From the NCBI GenBank assembly GCA_020638835.1, contig JACKHV010000003.1, forward strand, positions 548,367 to 612,366: DNA of 64,000 nucleotides, written 5' to 3'. Of the stretch, positions 10,002-19,363 are shown one piece after another (position 1 is the stretch's first letter; each line of letters starts with the position of its first letter). This DNA is from Planctomycetota bacterium. Lineage in GTDB: Bacteria > Planctomycetota > UBA1135 > GCA-002686595. The position numbers and the translations under genes were made by a program. A model generated the notes under the pieces. The model was not told the DNA's origin. It saw only the letters and a program-made list of their open reading frames with translations, and did no database searches.

Positions 10002-12023
10002 ATGCGCTTCCGCCCGCTGCTCACTGCCCTCGCCTGCGTCGGTCTCTGCGCCCTCGGTGCCGAGCCCGCGCGCGCGGACGCCGCGGGGGAGCTCCGCCGG
10101 CTCTCCTCGACGCGCGCCGGCGACCGCGAGTCCGCGCAGCGCTGGCTCGCCGTCCACCTGCGACCCGAGGATCAGCCGGCCGTGGCCGACACGGCGCGCT
10201 CGGGGGACGCAGAGACGCGCCGCAGGCTCGTACGCGCCCTCGCCGGCGACGACCGGCACCTCGAGCTGATCGTCGGGCTCTGCGACGACACCGGCGAGCC
10301 GGCGCGCAAGCTGGGCCGCGAAGCGCTCGAGCAGCTCGTGCTGGCCTGGCTGCCCGGGCTCGTCGACGCGCCGCTCGGCATCGACGACTTGGTCGCCGCG
10401 CGCGCCGAGGAACCGGCGATGGTCTTCGCGCTCGACGCGCGCGTCGAGACCCTCGTCGAGCGCCTGGAGCGCATCGCGCGGCACACGGACCTCGGCGTGC
10501 CGCTCGTGATGACGCCGGAGCTGCTGGCCGAGGACGGACCGGGACTGCGTCCGGCGCTCGTCGGCACGGCGCTCGAGCTGCTGATTGCGACGGTGCGCGA
10601 CGACGGGCTGTCGCTCGCGGGCGTCGGCCGCGGGGACGAGCTCGAGGGACCGGCCGTGCTCGTCGTCGACCGTCGCGGTCGCGCGCGGCTCGAGTCGGGT
10701 TTCCAGCGGCTCGAGGAGTGGTGCCTCGACGTCCGTCGCGGCGGGCCCGAGTCGCGCGCAGCGAGCTTCGCGCTCGCCGGCAGCGGTTGGCCCGCGGCGA
10801 TCGCGTGGCTCGAGGCGCGCGCACTCGGCGGTGCGTCGGGTCCCGCGCGGGACGCCGCGCTCGAGGGCTTGCTGGCGGCCGCACGGCAGGGGCTCGTCGC
10901 GCCGGGACTGACGCGGGAAGAGGCGCGGCGCATGTTGCTCGCGCGCGGCGATGCGTGGCTCGCCGCGGGAGATCTGTCGTCGCGCCGTCGCGGCGAAGCG
11001 CTCGCGCGCGCGCTGGCGGAACTCGGACCGCGCACGCCCGAAGGCGAGGACTGCGGCGCGCTGTTGCTCGAGGACTGGGCGGAGGACGCGCCGGACGAAC
11101 GGCACTGGCTGCGGCTCGTCGCGCTCGAAGGACAGCGCTCCTCGGCCACGCGGCTCGCGGAACGCGCGGCGCTCGTCGCGGCCGACGAGGCGCGGCCGCC
11201 CGCGCTGCGCTTGCAGGCCCTGCGCGCGCTCGCGGCGTGCGGCGGGAAGCGTGTCGAACTCACTGACGCCGCCGCGCTCTCGCGCTTGCGGATGCACGCG
11301 ACCGCGCGCGACGGGGCGTCCGAGCTGCTCGACCTGTTCGGCGCCGTCGTTGCCGCGCCGTCGGCCGAGGTGCGCGAGGCGGCGATCGCTTCCGCCGATC
11401 CGCGCGCGGCCGCCTTCACGGCGAGCTGGTCCTTGCGCACCGGAGACCTCGCCGGCGCGGAGGACCTGCTGCGCCGTTCCGCCGCCGGCGGTCTCGCGAG
11501 CGACGGCGAGTTCGCACGCTGGTTGGAAGTCGTGCGCGACGCGCGCCGCGTCGTCGGCGTCGACGACGCGCGCCGCTGGATCGCCGCGAGCCTCGGGAAC
11601 ACGCAGCCCGACCTCGTGCAGGACCTGAGCGTTCGCGCCAACCTCGCGACGCCGGAGGACGAACGCGGCCAGGCGGAGCAACTCGTCGCCCGCGAGCGAC
11701 TCGGCGAGCGCGAGCTCGTGCGGCTCGGCGCGCTGGTCGCGAGTCCGCTCGGCACGAGCGCGCGCGATCGTCTGCTCTCCGAGCTCGAGCGGACGGACGA
11801 GCCAGCGGCGCGCGCCTTGATCGCTGCCTTCGACGCCGCGGCCGGAGCGCTCCGCGCGGAGCGTCGCGACGCCGAGCTGCGACTGCTGCAGCGCAAGGTC
11901 TGGGAGGCCGTGCGACCGCCGGCGCATCCGCTGCACGACGCGCTCGGCCCGGACCGCTACCCGCCGCGCGTGCGGCTCGAGCCTCAGCGGCTCGGCGCCT
12001 TCGTGCGCCGGCTGGGCGAGTGA
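10002..12023 (+). CDS. Exported Ala/Leu/Arg-rich helical protein of unknown function
   Basis: 673 residues. A signal peptide is clear (M-R-F-R-P, hydrophobic core, A-R-A-D-A at ~24-28). The rest is rich in Ala, Leu, Arg and acidic residues, with helix-pair spacing like degenerate HEAT/TPR-type repeats. No catalytic motif is recognised. A long open frame runs opposite to it on the minus strand, but this strand is favoured because it has the signal peptide and the more natural amino-acid composition. It is probably periplasmic. It lies divergently next to the acyl-CoA carboxylase operon with no evident link. Confidence 0.6.
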   Translation: MRFRPLLTALACVGLCALGAEPARADAAGELRRLSSTRAGDRESAQRWLAVHLRPEDQPAVADTARSGDAETRRRLVRALAGDDRHLELIVGLCDDTGEPARKLGREALEQLVLAWLPGLVDAPLGIDDLVAARAEEPAMVFALDARVETLVERLERIARHTDLGVPLVMTPELLAEDGPGLRPALVGTALELLIATVRDDGLSLAGVGRGDELEGPAVLVVDRRGRARLESGFQRLEEWCLDVRRGGPESRAASFALAGSGWPAAIAWLEARALGGASGPARDAALEGLLAAARQGLVAPGLTREEARRMLLARGDAWLAAGDLSSRRRGEALARALAELGPRTPEGEDCGALLLEDWAEDAPDERHWLRLVALEGQRSSATRLAERAALVAADEARPPALRLQALRALAACGGKRVELTDAAALSRLRMHATARDGASELLDLFGAVVAAPSAEVREAAIASADPRAAAFTASWSLRTGDLAGAEDLLRRSAAGGLASDGEFARWLEVVRDARRVVGVDDARRWIAASLGNTQPDLVQDLSVRANLATPEDERGQAEQLVARERLGERELVRLGALVASPLGTSARDRLLSELERTDEPAARALIAAFDAAAGALRAERRDAELRLLQRKVWEAVRPPAHPLHDALGPDRYPPRVRLEPQRLGAFVRRLGE

Positions 12024-12174
12024 TCCGCGCCGCTTCCATTCGCGGGGTGGCGGGAGGCGTCCGGCGTCCCATGAGGGGGAAGGGCCGGCCTCCCCGTGCC
12101 CCGGACTGGATCTTCGCGCCCCAGGCGCCAGAATGCCGAGCGAAACGGCTTGGGGCCCACGCGGAGGCCTGCCG

Positions 12175-12948
12175 ATGATCGAGGGGGCAGAGACCCCGAC
12201 CCACGCGATGGCACTGTTCCGAAAGAAGCGCTCCCAGGAGCCGCTGCACCCGGCGAAGCCGGACGAGGCCCGCAACCGGCCGATCCGCCGCGAGGAGATC
12301 GCGATGATCGCGGACCCGCGCGGCCAGATCGCCGAGCAGTTCCGGGGCCTGCGGAACTCGGTCGTCGCGCTGAACCCCGACGGAGCTTCGCGCACCGTCG
12401 TGGTCACCTCGGCCGTCCGCGGCGAGGGCAAGACGGTCTCGACGATCAACCTCGCCGTGGCGCTCGCGGAGCTGCCGGGCAACGAGGTGTTGATCGTGGA
12501 CGCGGACCTGCACCATCCCGCGATCGAGGACTACCTCGAGTTGCCGAACCGCCAGGGCCTAGCGGACGTGCTCGCGGGTCGCTGCTCGCTCGACGCGGGC
12601 ATCCGACCGACGGCGATCGAAGGCGTCTCCGTGATGGGGGCGGGCAGCCTGCCGGAGAACCCGACGCGTCTGCTCGGGTCCGACCGCATGAAGGTCGTGC
12701 TGAACCAGCTGAAGCAGCGCTTCTCGTTCGTGCTGATCGACACGCCGGAGGCGATGACGATCTCCGACGCGAGCCTGATCGGCGGCATGGCGGACGGCAT
12801 CCTGCTCGTCGTGCGCCTGGGCTCGACGCCGCGGCAGTACGTCGAACAGACGCACAACACCCTCGAGACGCTCGGCGGCAACGTGCTCGGCACCTGCCTG
12901 ACCGCGGCCGCTGTCGAGGACACGGCGCGCAACTACTCGCGCCGCTAG
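12175..12948 (+). CDS. CpsD/CapB-like P-loop ATPase (BY-kinase family)
   Basis: The ATG at 12175 is preceded by GGAGG seven bases upstream; the frame is open to 12133, but that start lacks a ribosome site. The 257-residue product has Walker A S-A-V-R-G-E-G-K-T (79-87), Walker A' V-D-A-D-L-H-H-P (108-115) and Walker B F-V-L-I-D-T-P. This is the layout of bacterial tyrosine kinases and CpsD proteins that control exopolysaccharide polymerisation. No C-terminal tyrosine cluster is present (it ends N-Y-S-R-R), and no Wzc-type membrane partner or polysaccharide gene lies nearby. Kinase activity is therefore doubtful, and a regulatory ATPase role is possible. Confidence 0.75.
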   Translation: MIEGAETPTHAMALFRKKRSQEPLHPAKPDEARNRPIRREEIAMIADPRGQIAEQFRGLRNSVVALNPDGASRTVVVTSAVRGEGKTVSTINLAVALAELPGNEVLIVDADLHHPAIEDYLELPNRQGLADVLAGRCSLDAGIRPTAIEGVSVMGAGSLPENPTRLLGSDRMKVVLNQLKQRFSFVLIDTPEAMTISDASLIGGMADGILLVVRLGSTPRQYVEQTHNTLETLGGNVLGTCLTAAAVEDTARNYSRR

Positions 12949-13139
12949 TCGTCGCCGGGGGGCCGAGACCGCTCGCGCGGTGGAGCCCCCGTGTTTCCCG
13001 CGAAGCACACGAAGCAAAGGAAGAAGAACGAACCACGGTTCGGCGCGGCCGACGAATCAGAAGGAGGAATCGACCGCTGGTCTTGGCTTCCAGCCGGAGG
13101 GCGGCCTGCGGCCGAGAGCGGTTCGAGGGGCGCGGAGGG

Positions 13140-13898
13140 TCAGCGACGGAACCAGCGGGAGGGGGTGAACGGTTCGCCTTTGCGGGCGCAGTGGATCAGG
13201 CGGGCGATGTGGGCGGTCTGCCACGCGAGAGCGCGGTCGAGGTCGGGGTGGCGGCGTTCGCGGGAGCGGAAGAGTGGGCCGTGGTGCAGGCGGCGGCCGT
13301 CGGAGCCGAGCTCGGTCGGGAGCGCGGCGTGCAGGAACTCGTGGTGCAGGACCGACTCGACGAACCAGGTGGGGACCGCGGCCGAGTCGAGGACGGGGTG
13401 GACGCGCACGAGTCGCTTGCGCGAGCAGTAGCTGCCGAGGCGCAGGGAACGGCGCGCGCGGCTCTTCTCGCGCTTGCCCCAGGTCGCCGGCGGGGGCGCG
13501 CTCGAGTGGAAGTCTGCCGCGAAGTAGCGCTCGAGTACGCCGGCGGAGAGGGGGGCGAGGTCGTGGTGCAGTCCGGTCGGACGCACGGCTTCGGCGCGCG
13601 CGGGAGCGTCCGGGAGCTCGGCGCAGCGGTCCTTGATCCAGCCGTCGAGGCGCGCGCAAGCCGCGCGTGCGCGCTTGCCGGCGCGCATCCACGCCGCGAG
13701 ATCTTCCGCGACCTCGTCGGGAGCAGTCTCGAAGAAGCGGTGCAGACGCACGAGATAGCCGCGTTCCAGCCCGGGCTTCCCGGCGAGCAGCTGCACGGGA
13801 GTCGAGCGCGAGCGTCCGTAGCGCACGTCGACCGGGTAGTCGAGCCGAGCCTGCAGGAACGCCTGCCAGTCGTCTTCCTCGCGCGTCGTCACGCGCAC
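13140..13898 (-). CDS. SprT-like zinc metalloprotease-domain protein
   Basis: 252 residues from a GTG start; a stop codon just upstream excludes a much longer start. The C-terminal half fits the SprT-like fold. It has L-R-L-G-S-Y, a V-R-V-H-P-V-L-D strand, P-x-W-F-V-E-S-V-L-H-H-E-F-L-H with the zinc motif H-E-F-L-H at 186-190, and further histidines at 205-206. The N-terminal ~110 residues are unassigned and rich in Arg. It is cytoplasmic as far as can be seen, and its substrate is unknown. It is transcribed on its own strand between a plus-strand ATPase gene and a minus-strand repeat protein. Confidence 0.65.
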   Translation of the reverse strand: MRVTTREEDDWQAFLQARLDYPVDVRYGRSRSTPVQLLAGKPGLERGYLVRLHRFFETAPDEVAEDLAAWMRAGKRARAACARLDGWIKDRCAELPDAPARAEAVRPTGLHHDLAPLSAGVLERYFAADFHSSAPPPATWGKREKSRARRSLRLGSYCSRKRLVRVHPVLDSAAVPTWFVESVLHHEFLHAALPTELGSDGRRLHHGPLFRSRERRHPDLDRALAWQTAHIARLIHCARKGEPFTPSRWFRR

Positions 13899-13941
13899 GA
13901 ATCTAGCGCGCTCGACGTGCGCGCGGTACTCCCCGAACGAA

Positions 13942-13967
13942 CTCGGGCCCCCGTGAGGGAGCCCGAG
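13942..13967 (-). terminator. Hairpin after the carboxypeptidase-regulatory-repeat protein
   Basis: Arms of 11 bases (13942-13952 and 13957-13967) pair with one mismatch around a GTGA loop. The hairpin lies 27 bases past the stop of the minus-strand gene at 13995 and before the start of the next minus-strand gene (13898). Confidence 0.5.
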
Positions 13968-13994
13968 CCGATCAGGAGAGAGAGCGTTCGGTGA

Positions 13995-15959
13995 TCAGAG
14001 CTTCAGGTCGTACTTCACCTCTTGGCCCTCGTTGACCACGATCCGCCGCGCCATGTTGCGCTTGGGATCCTGGATGAGGTCGCCGAAGTCGCCGTCGAGA
14101 CCCGCGTTCGGGTCCTGGGCGCTGATCAGGTAGGGGCCGGCCGCGACGTTCGGGAAGACGAACGCGCCAGTGGAGTCGGTCTTCGCCTTGTACGTGCGGG
14201 GCAGCTCGTTGCGTCCGCGCACGTCGCTGGTCAGGGTCACGTGGATCGACGTGATCGTGTTGCGACGCGGATCGAAGACGACGCCGCGCACGGTGCCGCC
14301 CGCCGACAGGCGCAGCGCGCCGACGTCGTTCGGGACGTTCTCGCGGACAGCGATGTCCTGCTTGATGAGCTCGACGTGTCCGGAGGACTTGACGCGGATC
14401 TGGTAGGTGTCCGGTCGCAGGCCTTGGATGCGGAACTTGCCTTCCTCGTTCGTGCGCACCTTCACCGAGGTCGCGTTCATCGAGCCGAGGAACTGGTCGA
14501 ACTCGTCGTTCATGTAGTCGTTCATGTGCGTGCTCACGACCGCGCCCGAGATCGGGTCGCCGTTGCTCGAGAACACCGTGCCGGTGATCACCCCGCCGAT
14601 GGTGAGGTTGATCGTGACGCCGTCGAAGTCGCCCGAGTCCTGGATGCGGAAGGGCTGCGAGAACGTCGGCGCGTAGTCCTTCGCGCGGGCTTCGACGAGG
14701 TAGGTGCCGTCGGAGGGGACCGAGAGGCTGAAGGAACCGTCCGCGTTGGCGAACTTCTCCTTGATGTTGGTCTCGGTCGTCTGGTCGGTGTTCGCGTGCG
14801 TGCGACGCAGGCGCACTTCGTAGCTGGCAGGCGCCACGCCGTCGGGGCCGAGCACGACACCGGTCACCATGCTGAGGCGGCGCATCTGGAGCAGCACGTC
14901 GGCCGTTCCGGTGTCGACGCGGTGCGAGCGCTCGAGGCGGTAGCCTTCCATCTTGGCGACGACGGTGTACTTGCCTTCGTTGAGCGCGCCGATGTCGAAG
15001 GTGCCGTCCGCGGCGGAGGTCGCGCCGCTCGTGCACTGACGGTTCGAGTTCGAGATGCTCACGGCGAGGATCTCGACGCCACCGAGCGGGGAGCCGTCGG
15101 GACCGACCACGCGGCCGGCGATGCGCTCGGCGACCTTGAGGTAGACGTTGCGTTGGTCGGGGCCCTTGCCCTCGATGAACTGCAGGCCGCGGATGATCTG
15201 GTTGCCGTAGCCGTCCGCGGTGACGGTCAGCGAGTGGTGACCGACCGTGCAGTTGGTGAACTCGTAGTAGCCGGCTTCGTCGGTGGTCGTGGTCAGGCGG
15301 TCGTCGTGCGCCTCGGAGGCGGTGGGACCGAACACGCCGTCCAGCTGCAGCATCGCGCCGGGGACCGGGTTCTTGCCCTCGTCGAAGACGAATCCCGTGA
15401 GCGTGTGCCCGGGCAGCAACACCACCATCTCGCTGAAGGTGCCCGAGTCGCCGATCGCGATGTCCGTGACCTCCGTGCGACGGAACTCAGGGTGCGTGGC
15501 GACGATCACGTAGTGGTCGAAGGGTTCGATGCCGGCGAATTGGTAGTTGCCGTTCGCGTCCGACATCGTCGTGCGGTCCTGACGCGGGTCGTGGTCGTCC
15601 TCGGTGAGGAGGAAGCCGGTCGCCGAGACGCGCGTGAGGCGCAGCTTGACGCCCGCGACGGGGTTCTGCAGCTCGTCCGTGACCAGGCCCGCGAGGCGGT
15701 TGTCGTCCGTCGTCGGCGCCGCCTCGGTGGTCTCGCCCGCGAGCGCCGTCGTCGGAGCTTCGGTGCGCGTGCCGGTGTCGACCTTCGGCTGCTTCACCGT
15801 CGGCGCGTCGAGCGAACCGATGTCGGTCGGGGACTCGAGGGTCGTCGGGCCGACGTCTTCCGTCGTGATGTTGTCCGAGCCACCGCCGAACTGGGTGATG
15901 GCGATGATCAGCGCGGCGACCGCGACGAGGACGAGAGTCAGGACTGCTGAAGGTTTCAT
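13995..15959 (-). CDS. Membrane-anchored protein with tandem carboxypeptidase-regulatory-like domains
   Basis: 654 residues from the ATG at 15959, which places a hydrophobic anchor (V-L-T-L-V-L-V-A-V-A-A-L-I-I-A-I) at the very N-terminus. A TTG 48 codons upstream is less likely. After a Thr/Glu-rich linker come about six or seven beta-sandwich repeats of the CarboxypepD_reg/Cna-B type. They are recognised by repeated G-x-V-x-D/G-x-x-x-x-P-V-x-G-A and G-x-Y-x-F/I patterns. Such modules act as extracellular scaffolds or adhesion domains. The protein is probably anchored in a membrane and exposed outside the cytoplasm. No enzyme domain is present. Confidence 0.75.
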   Translation of the reverse strand: MKPSAVLTLVLVAVAALIIAITQFGGGSDNITTEDVGPTTLESPTDIGSLDAPTVKQPKVDTGTRTEAPTTALAGETTEAAPTTDDNRLAGLVTDELQNPVAGVKLRLTRVSATGFLLTEDDHDPRQDRTTMSDANGNYQFAGIEPFDHYVIVATHPEFRRTEVTDIAIGDSGTFSEMVVLLPGHTLTGFVFDEGKNPVPGAMLQLDGVFGPTASEAHDDRLTTTTDEAGYYEFTNCTVGHHSLTVTADGYGNQIIRGLQFIEGKGPDQRNVYLKVAERIAGRVVGPDGSPLGGVEILAVSISNSNRQCTSGATSAADGTFDIGALNEGKYTVVAKMEGYRLERSHRVDTGTADVLLQMRRLSMVTGVVLGPDGVAPASYEVRLRRTHANTDQTTETNIKEKFANADGSFSLSVPSDGTYLVEARAKDYAPTFSQPFRIQDSGDFDGVTINLTIGGVITGTVFSSNGDPISGAVVSTHMNDYMNDEFDQFLGSMNATSVKVRTNEEGKFRIQGLRPDTYQIRVKSSGHVELIKQDIAVRENVPNDVGALRLSAGGTVRGVVFDPRRNTITSIHVTLTSDVRGRNELPRTYKAKTDSTGAFVFPNVAAGPYLISAQDPNAGLDGDFGDLIQDPKRNMARRIVVNEGQEVKYDLKL

Positions 15960-16154
15960 GTCGATGGGGTGGGCCGGAGGCGCGGCCCGCTCAGGTTTGT
16001 CGGGGCCTTTGAGTGGTGGCTCAGAGGCCGCCTTCGGTTCGGCGGCTGCGGACCCCGAGGAAGGGTCCGGCGGGGCGCGTCGACTGCGGAGCCGACTCGC
16101 CAAGGACGGGGGGCCCGGAAGAAACTTCCGGAAAAGCGGGGTCTTTCGGTCGAC

Positions 16155-16691
16155 TCAGCCGGCGGCGGGGGCTGCTTCGGAGGCCGCGCTCTGCGGTCCG
16201 GGGAGCCAGGACTCCCACCCGGCCAGGGTCGACAGGAAGTAGGCAAAGATCAGGACTTCGAGGTCGGCGCGGCGTCCGACCTCCATACGCGCGCCACGAC
16301 CGAAGGCGGTCCGCTCGATCGAGGCGACTTCGCCGGTGCGCGGCGCCGAGATGCGCCATCCGCGCCCGAAGCCCGGGGAGGCGAACATGCGCAGTGGTTT
16401 CGAGCCCGTCGAGAGCTGGATCTCGCGCCGCAGGAGGCCCGGTCGCAACGACGATCCGAGCCACTCGCGAGCGTCCGTCCAGAAGGAGAACTGGCCGCGC
16501 AACAAGCCCGGTTCGCGCCGGATGCGCAGGATCTCGCCCTTTTCGGGCCGGAACTCGCCCTCGTCGATCCGGCCCCAGGCGTTGCGCCGGACGTGGAGGA
16601 CGCCGACCGGACCGTCGGCGTCGCTGACCTCGTGCCGCGTGTTCCAGAGGCCGGAGACGCGGAAGCTGTACTGTTGATTCTGAGTCGCCAT
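16155..16691 (-). CDS. Conserved-looking beta-rich protein of unknown function
   Basis: 178 residues starting at a clear ATG. The sequence alternates short charged/hydrophobic strands (for example F-R-V-S-G-L-W, V-G-V-L-H-V-R-R and G-E-I-L-R-I-R-R-E). It ends in one hydrophobic helix (~150-165) and an Ala/Pro tail. The arrangement loosely recalls Tubby-like/LURP-one barrel folds with a central helix, but I cannot support that assignment. It lies between a repeat protein and a MerR regulator on the same strand, with gaps of about 170-195 bases. Confidence 0.5.
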   Translation of the reverse strand: MATQNQQYSFRVSGLWNTRHEVSDADGPVGVLHVRRNAWGRIDEGEFRPEKGEILRIRREPGLLRGQFSFWTDAREWLGSSLRPGLLRREIQLSTGSKPLRMFASPGFGRGWRISAPRTGEVASIERTAFGRGARMEVGRRADLEVLIFAYFLSTLAGWESWLPGPQSAASEAAPAAG

Positions 16692-16859
16692 CGTGCTGTG
16701 CGCGGGGCCCGCTGCGGATCGCGGGCCCGGGATCTTACATCGGACGCGCGTCCCGCGGGCGTGAGGGCCCGAAGCCCGTGGCGGGCAATTCTCCTCGCCA
16801 GGGACCTCGCCGTCCCGGATCGGGACCGCGGGAGCGGCGCGCGGGTGCGGGACGCGCGC

Positions 16860-17345
16860 CTAGAAGAGGGCGCTGAGCAGCTGCGGCAGCGAGGATCCGT
16901 CGCAGGCACAGGGCTCGCAGAAGTTGTTCCGCGGGTTCGGGCTGTGCTCGCAGAGCGTGCACGCGCCGAGCTTGCCGAGCGCTTCCCGGATGCGGCCGCG
17001 CTGGGACTCCAGGCGGTTCATGCGCTCCTCGAGCAGCGCGTCGTGCGCCCTCAGGGCCGCGCGGACGCGCTCGGCCAGGGCCTCGCGGGTCTCGTTCTCG
17101 CCGCGCCGGCCCACCAGCTCGCGGATGCGGTCGAGGTGCAGGCCGAGGTCCTGCAGGTCGCGGATCAGGTGGACCCGGTTCACGTCCGTCGGCCGGTAGT
17201 AGCGGAAGCCACCCGCGCTGCGCTCCGCGGGCTCGATCAGCCCCAGCTCCTCGTAGTAGCGCAGGGTGCGCAGGTTCGTGCCGACGAGCTCGGCGAAGTC
17301 GCCGATCTTGAGCAACGCGGGGGCGGGACCTTGGGGCTGGGACAT
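16860..17345 (-). CDS. MerR-family regulator with a five-cysteine C-terminal tail
   Basis: 161 residues from ATG 17345; an ATG at 17387 or GTG at 17390 in the same frame could extend it by 14-15 residues. The N-terminal winged helix is clear: I-G-D-F-A-E-L-V-G-T-N-L-R-T-L-R-Y-Y-E (~14-32) followed by G-L-I and the R-Y-Y-R wing. A dimerisation helix spans ~85-125. The tail holds Cys129, 132, 143, 146 and 148 (C-x2-C-x10-C-x2-C-x-C), which suggests a metal or redox sensing site. This is unlike the usual two or three effector cysteines of MerR metal sensors. It is divergent from fhs with a 237-base gap, so regulation of fhs is possible but not shown. Confidence 0.8.
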   Translation of the reverse strand: MSQPQGPAPALLKIGDFAELVGTNLRTLRYYEELGLIEPAERSAGGFRYYRPTDVNRVHLIRDLQDLGLHLDRIRELVGRRGENETREALAERVRAALRAHDALLEERMNRLESQRGRIREALGKLGACTLCEHSPNPRNNFCEPCACDGSSLPQLLSALF

Positions 17346-17582
17346 GAGTGGAGGGGCGAGGGGCGGGGAAGGGCCCCTTCGCTTCATCACAACCTAACCC
17401 TCGCGTGAAGGATCGGTCCAGTGCCTGCGTGCCGCGGAAGCCGCGAACGGCCTCCTGATGGGACCGAGAGGGGGCCGGATCCCGCGGGAACAGGAAGCCG
17501 CCGTCCGGACTTGCACGGGCTCCAGCGCTTGGCTCAATGACGGATCGCCCTCCCGCCTCCTCTCCCGAGCCCGCCACCCGCC

Positions 17583-19274
17583 ATGCTGTCCGACCTCGAG
17601 ATCGCCCGCGCGACGACCCTGCGACCGATCCTGGAACTCGCCGCCGACTGCGGCCTGCCCACCGACGCGCTGCGCACCTACGGCCCGCACATGGCGAAGG
17701 TCGACCACCGCCTCGCGGCACAGGGGGAACGCCGCGCGCGCTACGTGCTCGTCACCGCGATCACGCCGACGCCCGCGGGCGAGGGCAAGACGGTGCACAC
17801 GATCGGCTTGTCGATGGGGCTGAACAAGATCGGCCGCAGCGCGTGCTGCACGATCCGCCAGCCCTCGATGGGTCCCGTCTTCGGCATCAAGGGCGGCGCG
17901 GCCGGCGGCGGCTACAGCCAGGTCGTGCCGATGGAGGAGTTCAACCTGCACCTGACCGGCGACTTCCACGCGGTCGGCGCGGCGAACAACCTGCTCGCGG
18001 CGGCCATCGATACCTCGGTGCTGCTCGACAACCCCTTGGCGATCGATCCCGAGACGATCTCCTGGCGGCGCGTCGTCGACATGAACGACCGTGCGCTGCG
18101 CGAGATCCGCACGGGACTCGGCGGGGCGAAGAACGGTATCCCGCGCGACACCGGCTTCGACATCACGGCGGCGTCCGAGGTGATGGCGGTGCTCGGGCTC
18201 GCGACGGACCTCGCGGACATGCGCCGACGCCTCGGTGAGATCGTGGTCGGGCAGAGCTTCACGCAGCACAGCGTGCGCGCGGAGGACCTCGAGGTCGCGG
18301 GCGCGATGGCGGCGATCCTCAAGGACTCCGTCAACCCGACGATCATGCAGACCACGTCGGGAACGCCGGCCTTCGTGCACACCGGCCCTTTCGCGAACAT
18401 CGCGCACGGCAACTCGTCGATCATCGCGGACGAGCTCGCCTCGCGGTACTTCGACTACGTCGTGACGGAAGCCGGCTTCGGCGCCGACATGGGTGCCGAG
18501 AAGTTCTTCAACATCAAGTGCCGCAAGTCGGGGATGCAGCCCGACTGCGCGGTGCTCGTCGTGACCATCCGCGCGCTCAAGTCGCACTCGGGCATGTTCC
18601 CGCTGAAGCAGGGCAAGCCGCTCCCGCCCGAGCTGTTCACGGAGAACCTCGAGGCGCTGGAGCAGGGCTGCGTCAACATGGAGGCGCAGATCGCCAACCT
18701 GCGCCTGCACGGCGTCCCCGTGGTCGTCGCGGTGAACCGCTTCGGCACGGACACGGACGCCGAGGTCGAGCTGGTCCGCCGGCGCGCGCAAGCCGCGGGC
18801 GCGCAGGACGCCGCGGTCAGCGACCTGCACGCGAAGGGCGCCGAGGGCGGCGTCGCGCTCGCCGAGGCGGTCCACGCGGTCTGCGAGCAGGGCGGCGCCG
18901 ACTTCCGCTTCGCCTATGAGCTCGATGCTTCGATCCCCGACAAGATCGCGACGCTCGCGAAGCGCATCTACGGCGCCGCGTCCGTCGAATACTCGCCGCA
19001 AGCGCAGGACAAGATCCGCCGCATCGTGGATCGCGGCTTCGCCGACCTTCCGATCTGCGTCGCGAAGACGCAGTACAGCCTCTCGCACGACCCGTCGTTC
19101 AAGGGCCGGCCGCAAGGCTTCGTGTTCCCCGTGCGCGACCTGCGCTTGTCGGCGGGCGCCGGCTTCCTCGTGGTGTACGCCGGCGACATCATGACCATGC
19201 CGGGACTGGGCAGGACGCCCGCCTACAAGCAGGTCGACCTCGACGCCGAGGGTCAGATCAAGGGGCTCTTCTAG
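17583..19274 (+). CDS. fhs: Formate-tetrahydrofolate ligase
   Basis: 563 residues, full length for the enzyme. It makes 10-formyl-THF from formate, THF and ATP in one-carbon metabolism. It shows the N-terminal I-x-x-A-x-x-L-R-P-I block, the ATP-binding loop T-P-T-P-A-G-E-G-K-T (61-70), R-Q-P-S-M-G-P-x-F-G-I-K-G-G-A-A-G-G-G-Y (~97-116), L-T-G-D-F-H-A, and T-E-A-G-F-G-A-D. No folD or other one-carbon gene is adjacent. The upstream divergent gene is the MerR regulator. Confidence 0.95.
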   Translation: MLSDLEIARATTLRPILELAADCGLPTDALRTYGPHMAKVDHRLAAQGERRARYVLVTAITPTPAGEGKTVHTIGLSMGLNKIGRSACCTIRQPSMGPVFGIKGGAAGGGYSQVVPMEEFNLHLTGDFHAVGAANNLLAAAIDTSVLLDNPLAIDPETISWRRVVDMNDRALREIRTGLGGAKNGIPRDTGFDITAASEVMAVLGLATDLADMRRRLGEIVVGQSFTQHSVRAEDLEVAGAMAAILKDSVNPTIMQTTSGTPAFVHTGPFANIAHGNSSIIADELASRYFDYVVTEAGFGADMGAEKFFNIKCRKSGMQPDCAVLVVTIRALKSHSGMFPLKQGKPLPPELFTENLEALEQGCVNMEAQIANLRLHGVPVVVAVNRFGTDTDAEVELVRRRAQAAGAQDAAVSDLHAKGAEGGVALAEAVHAVCEQGGADFRFAYELDASIPDKIATLAKRIYGAASVEYSPQAQDKIRRIVDRGFADLPICVAKTQYSLSHDPSFKGRPQGFVFPVRDLRLSAGAGFLVVYAGDIMTMPGLGRTPAYKQVDLDAEGQIKGLF

Positions 19275-19363
19275 CGCGCCCGAGTTCTCCGAGAACGGCT
19301 TGAAGGAACCGCGCCCATCGACGAAGGGGAGCGCCGTTCCGCTCCTCTGACACTCCTCTAGAC

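Noticed and set aside
9960..12482. Long open frame on the minus strand (about 840 codons) opposite the exported protein gene
   Set aside because: It covers the plus-strand gene with signal peptide and the start of the CpsD-like gene. Its translation is Arg/Ala-rich low-complexity, typical of antisense reading in high-GC DNA.
14022..15950. Plus-strand open frame of about 642 codons opposite the repeat protein
   Set aside because: It is the antisense of the regular beta-sandwich repeats; no signal or motif.
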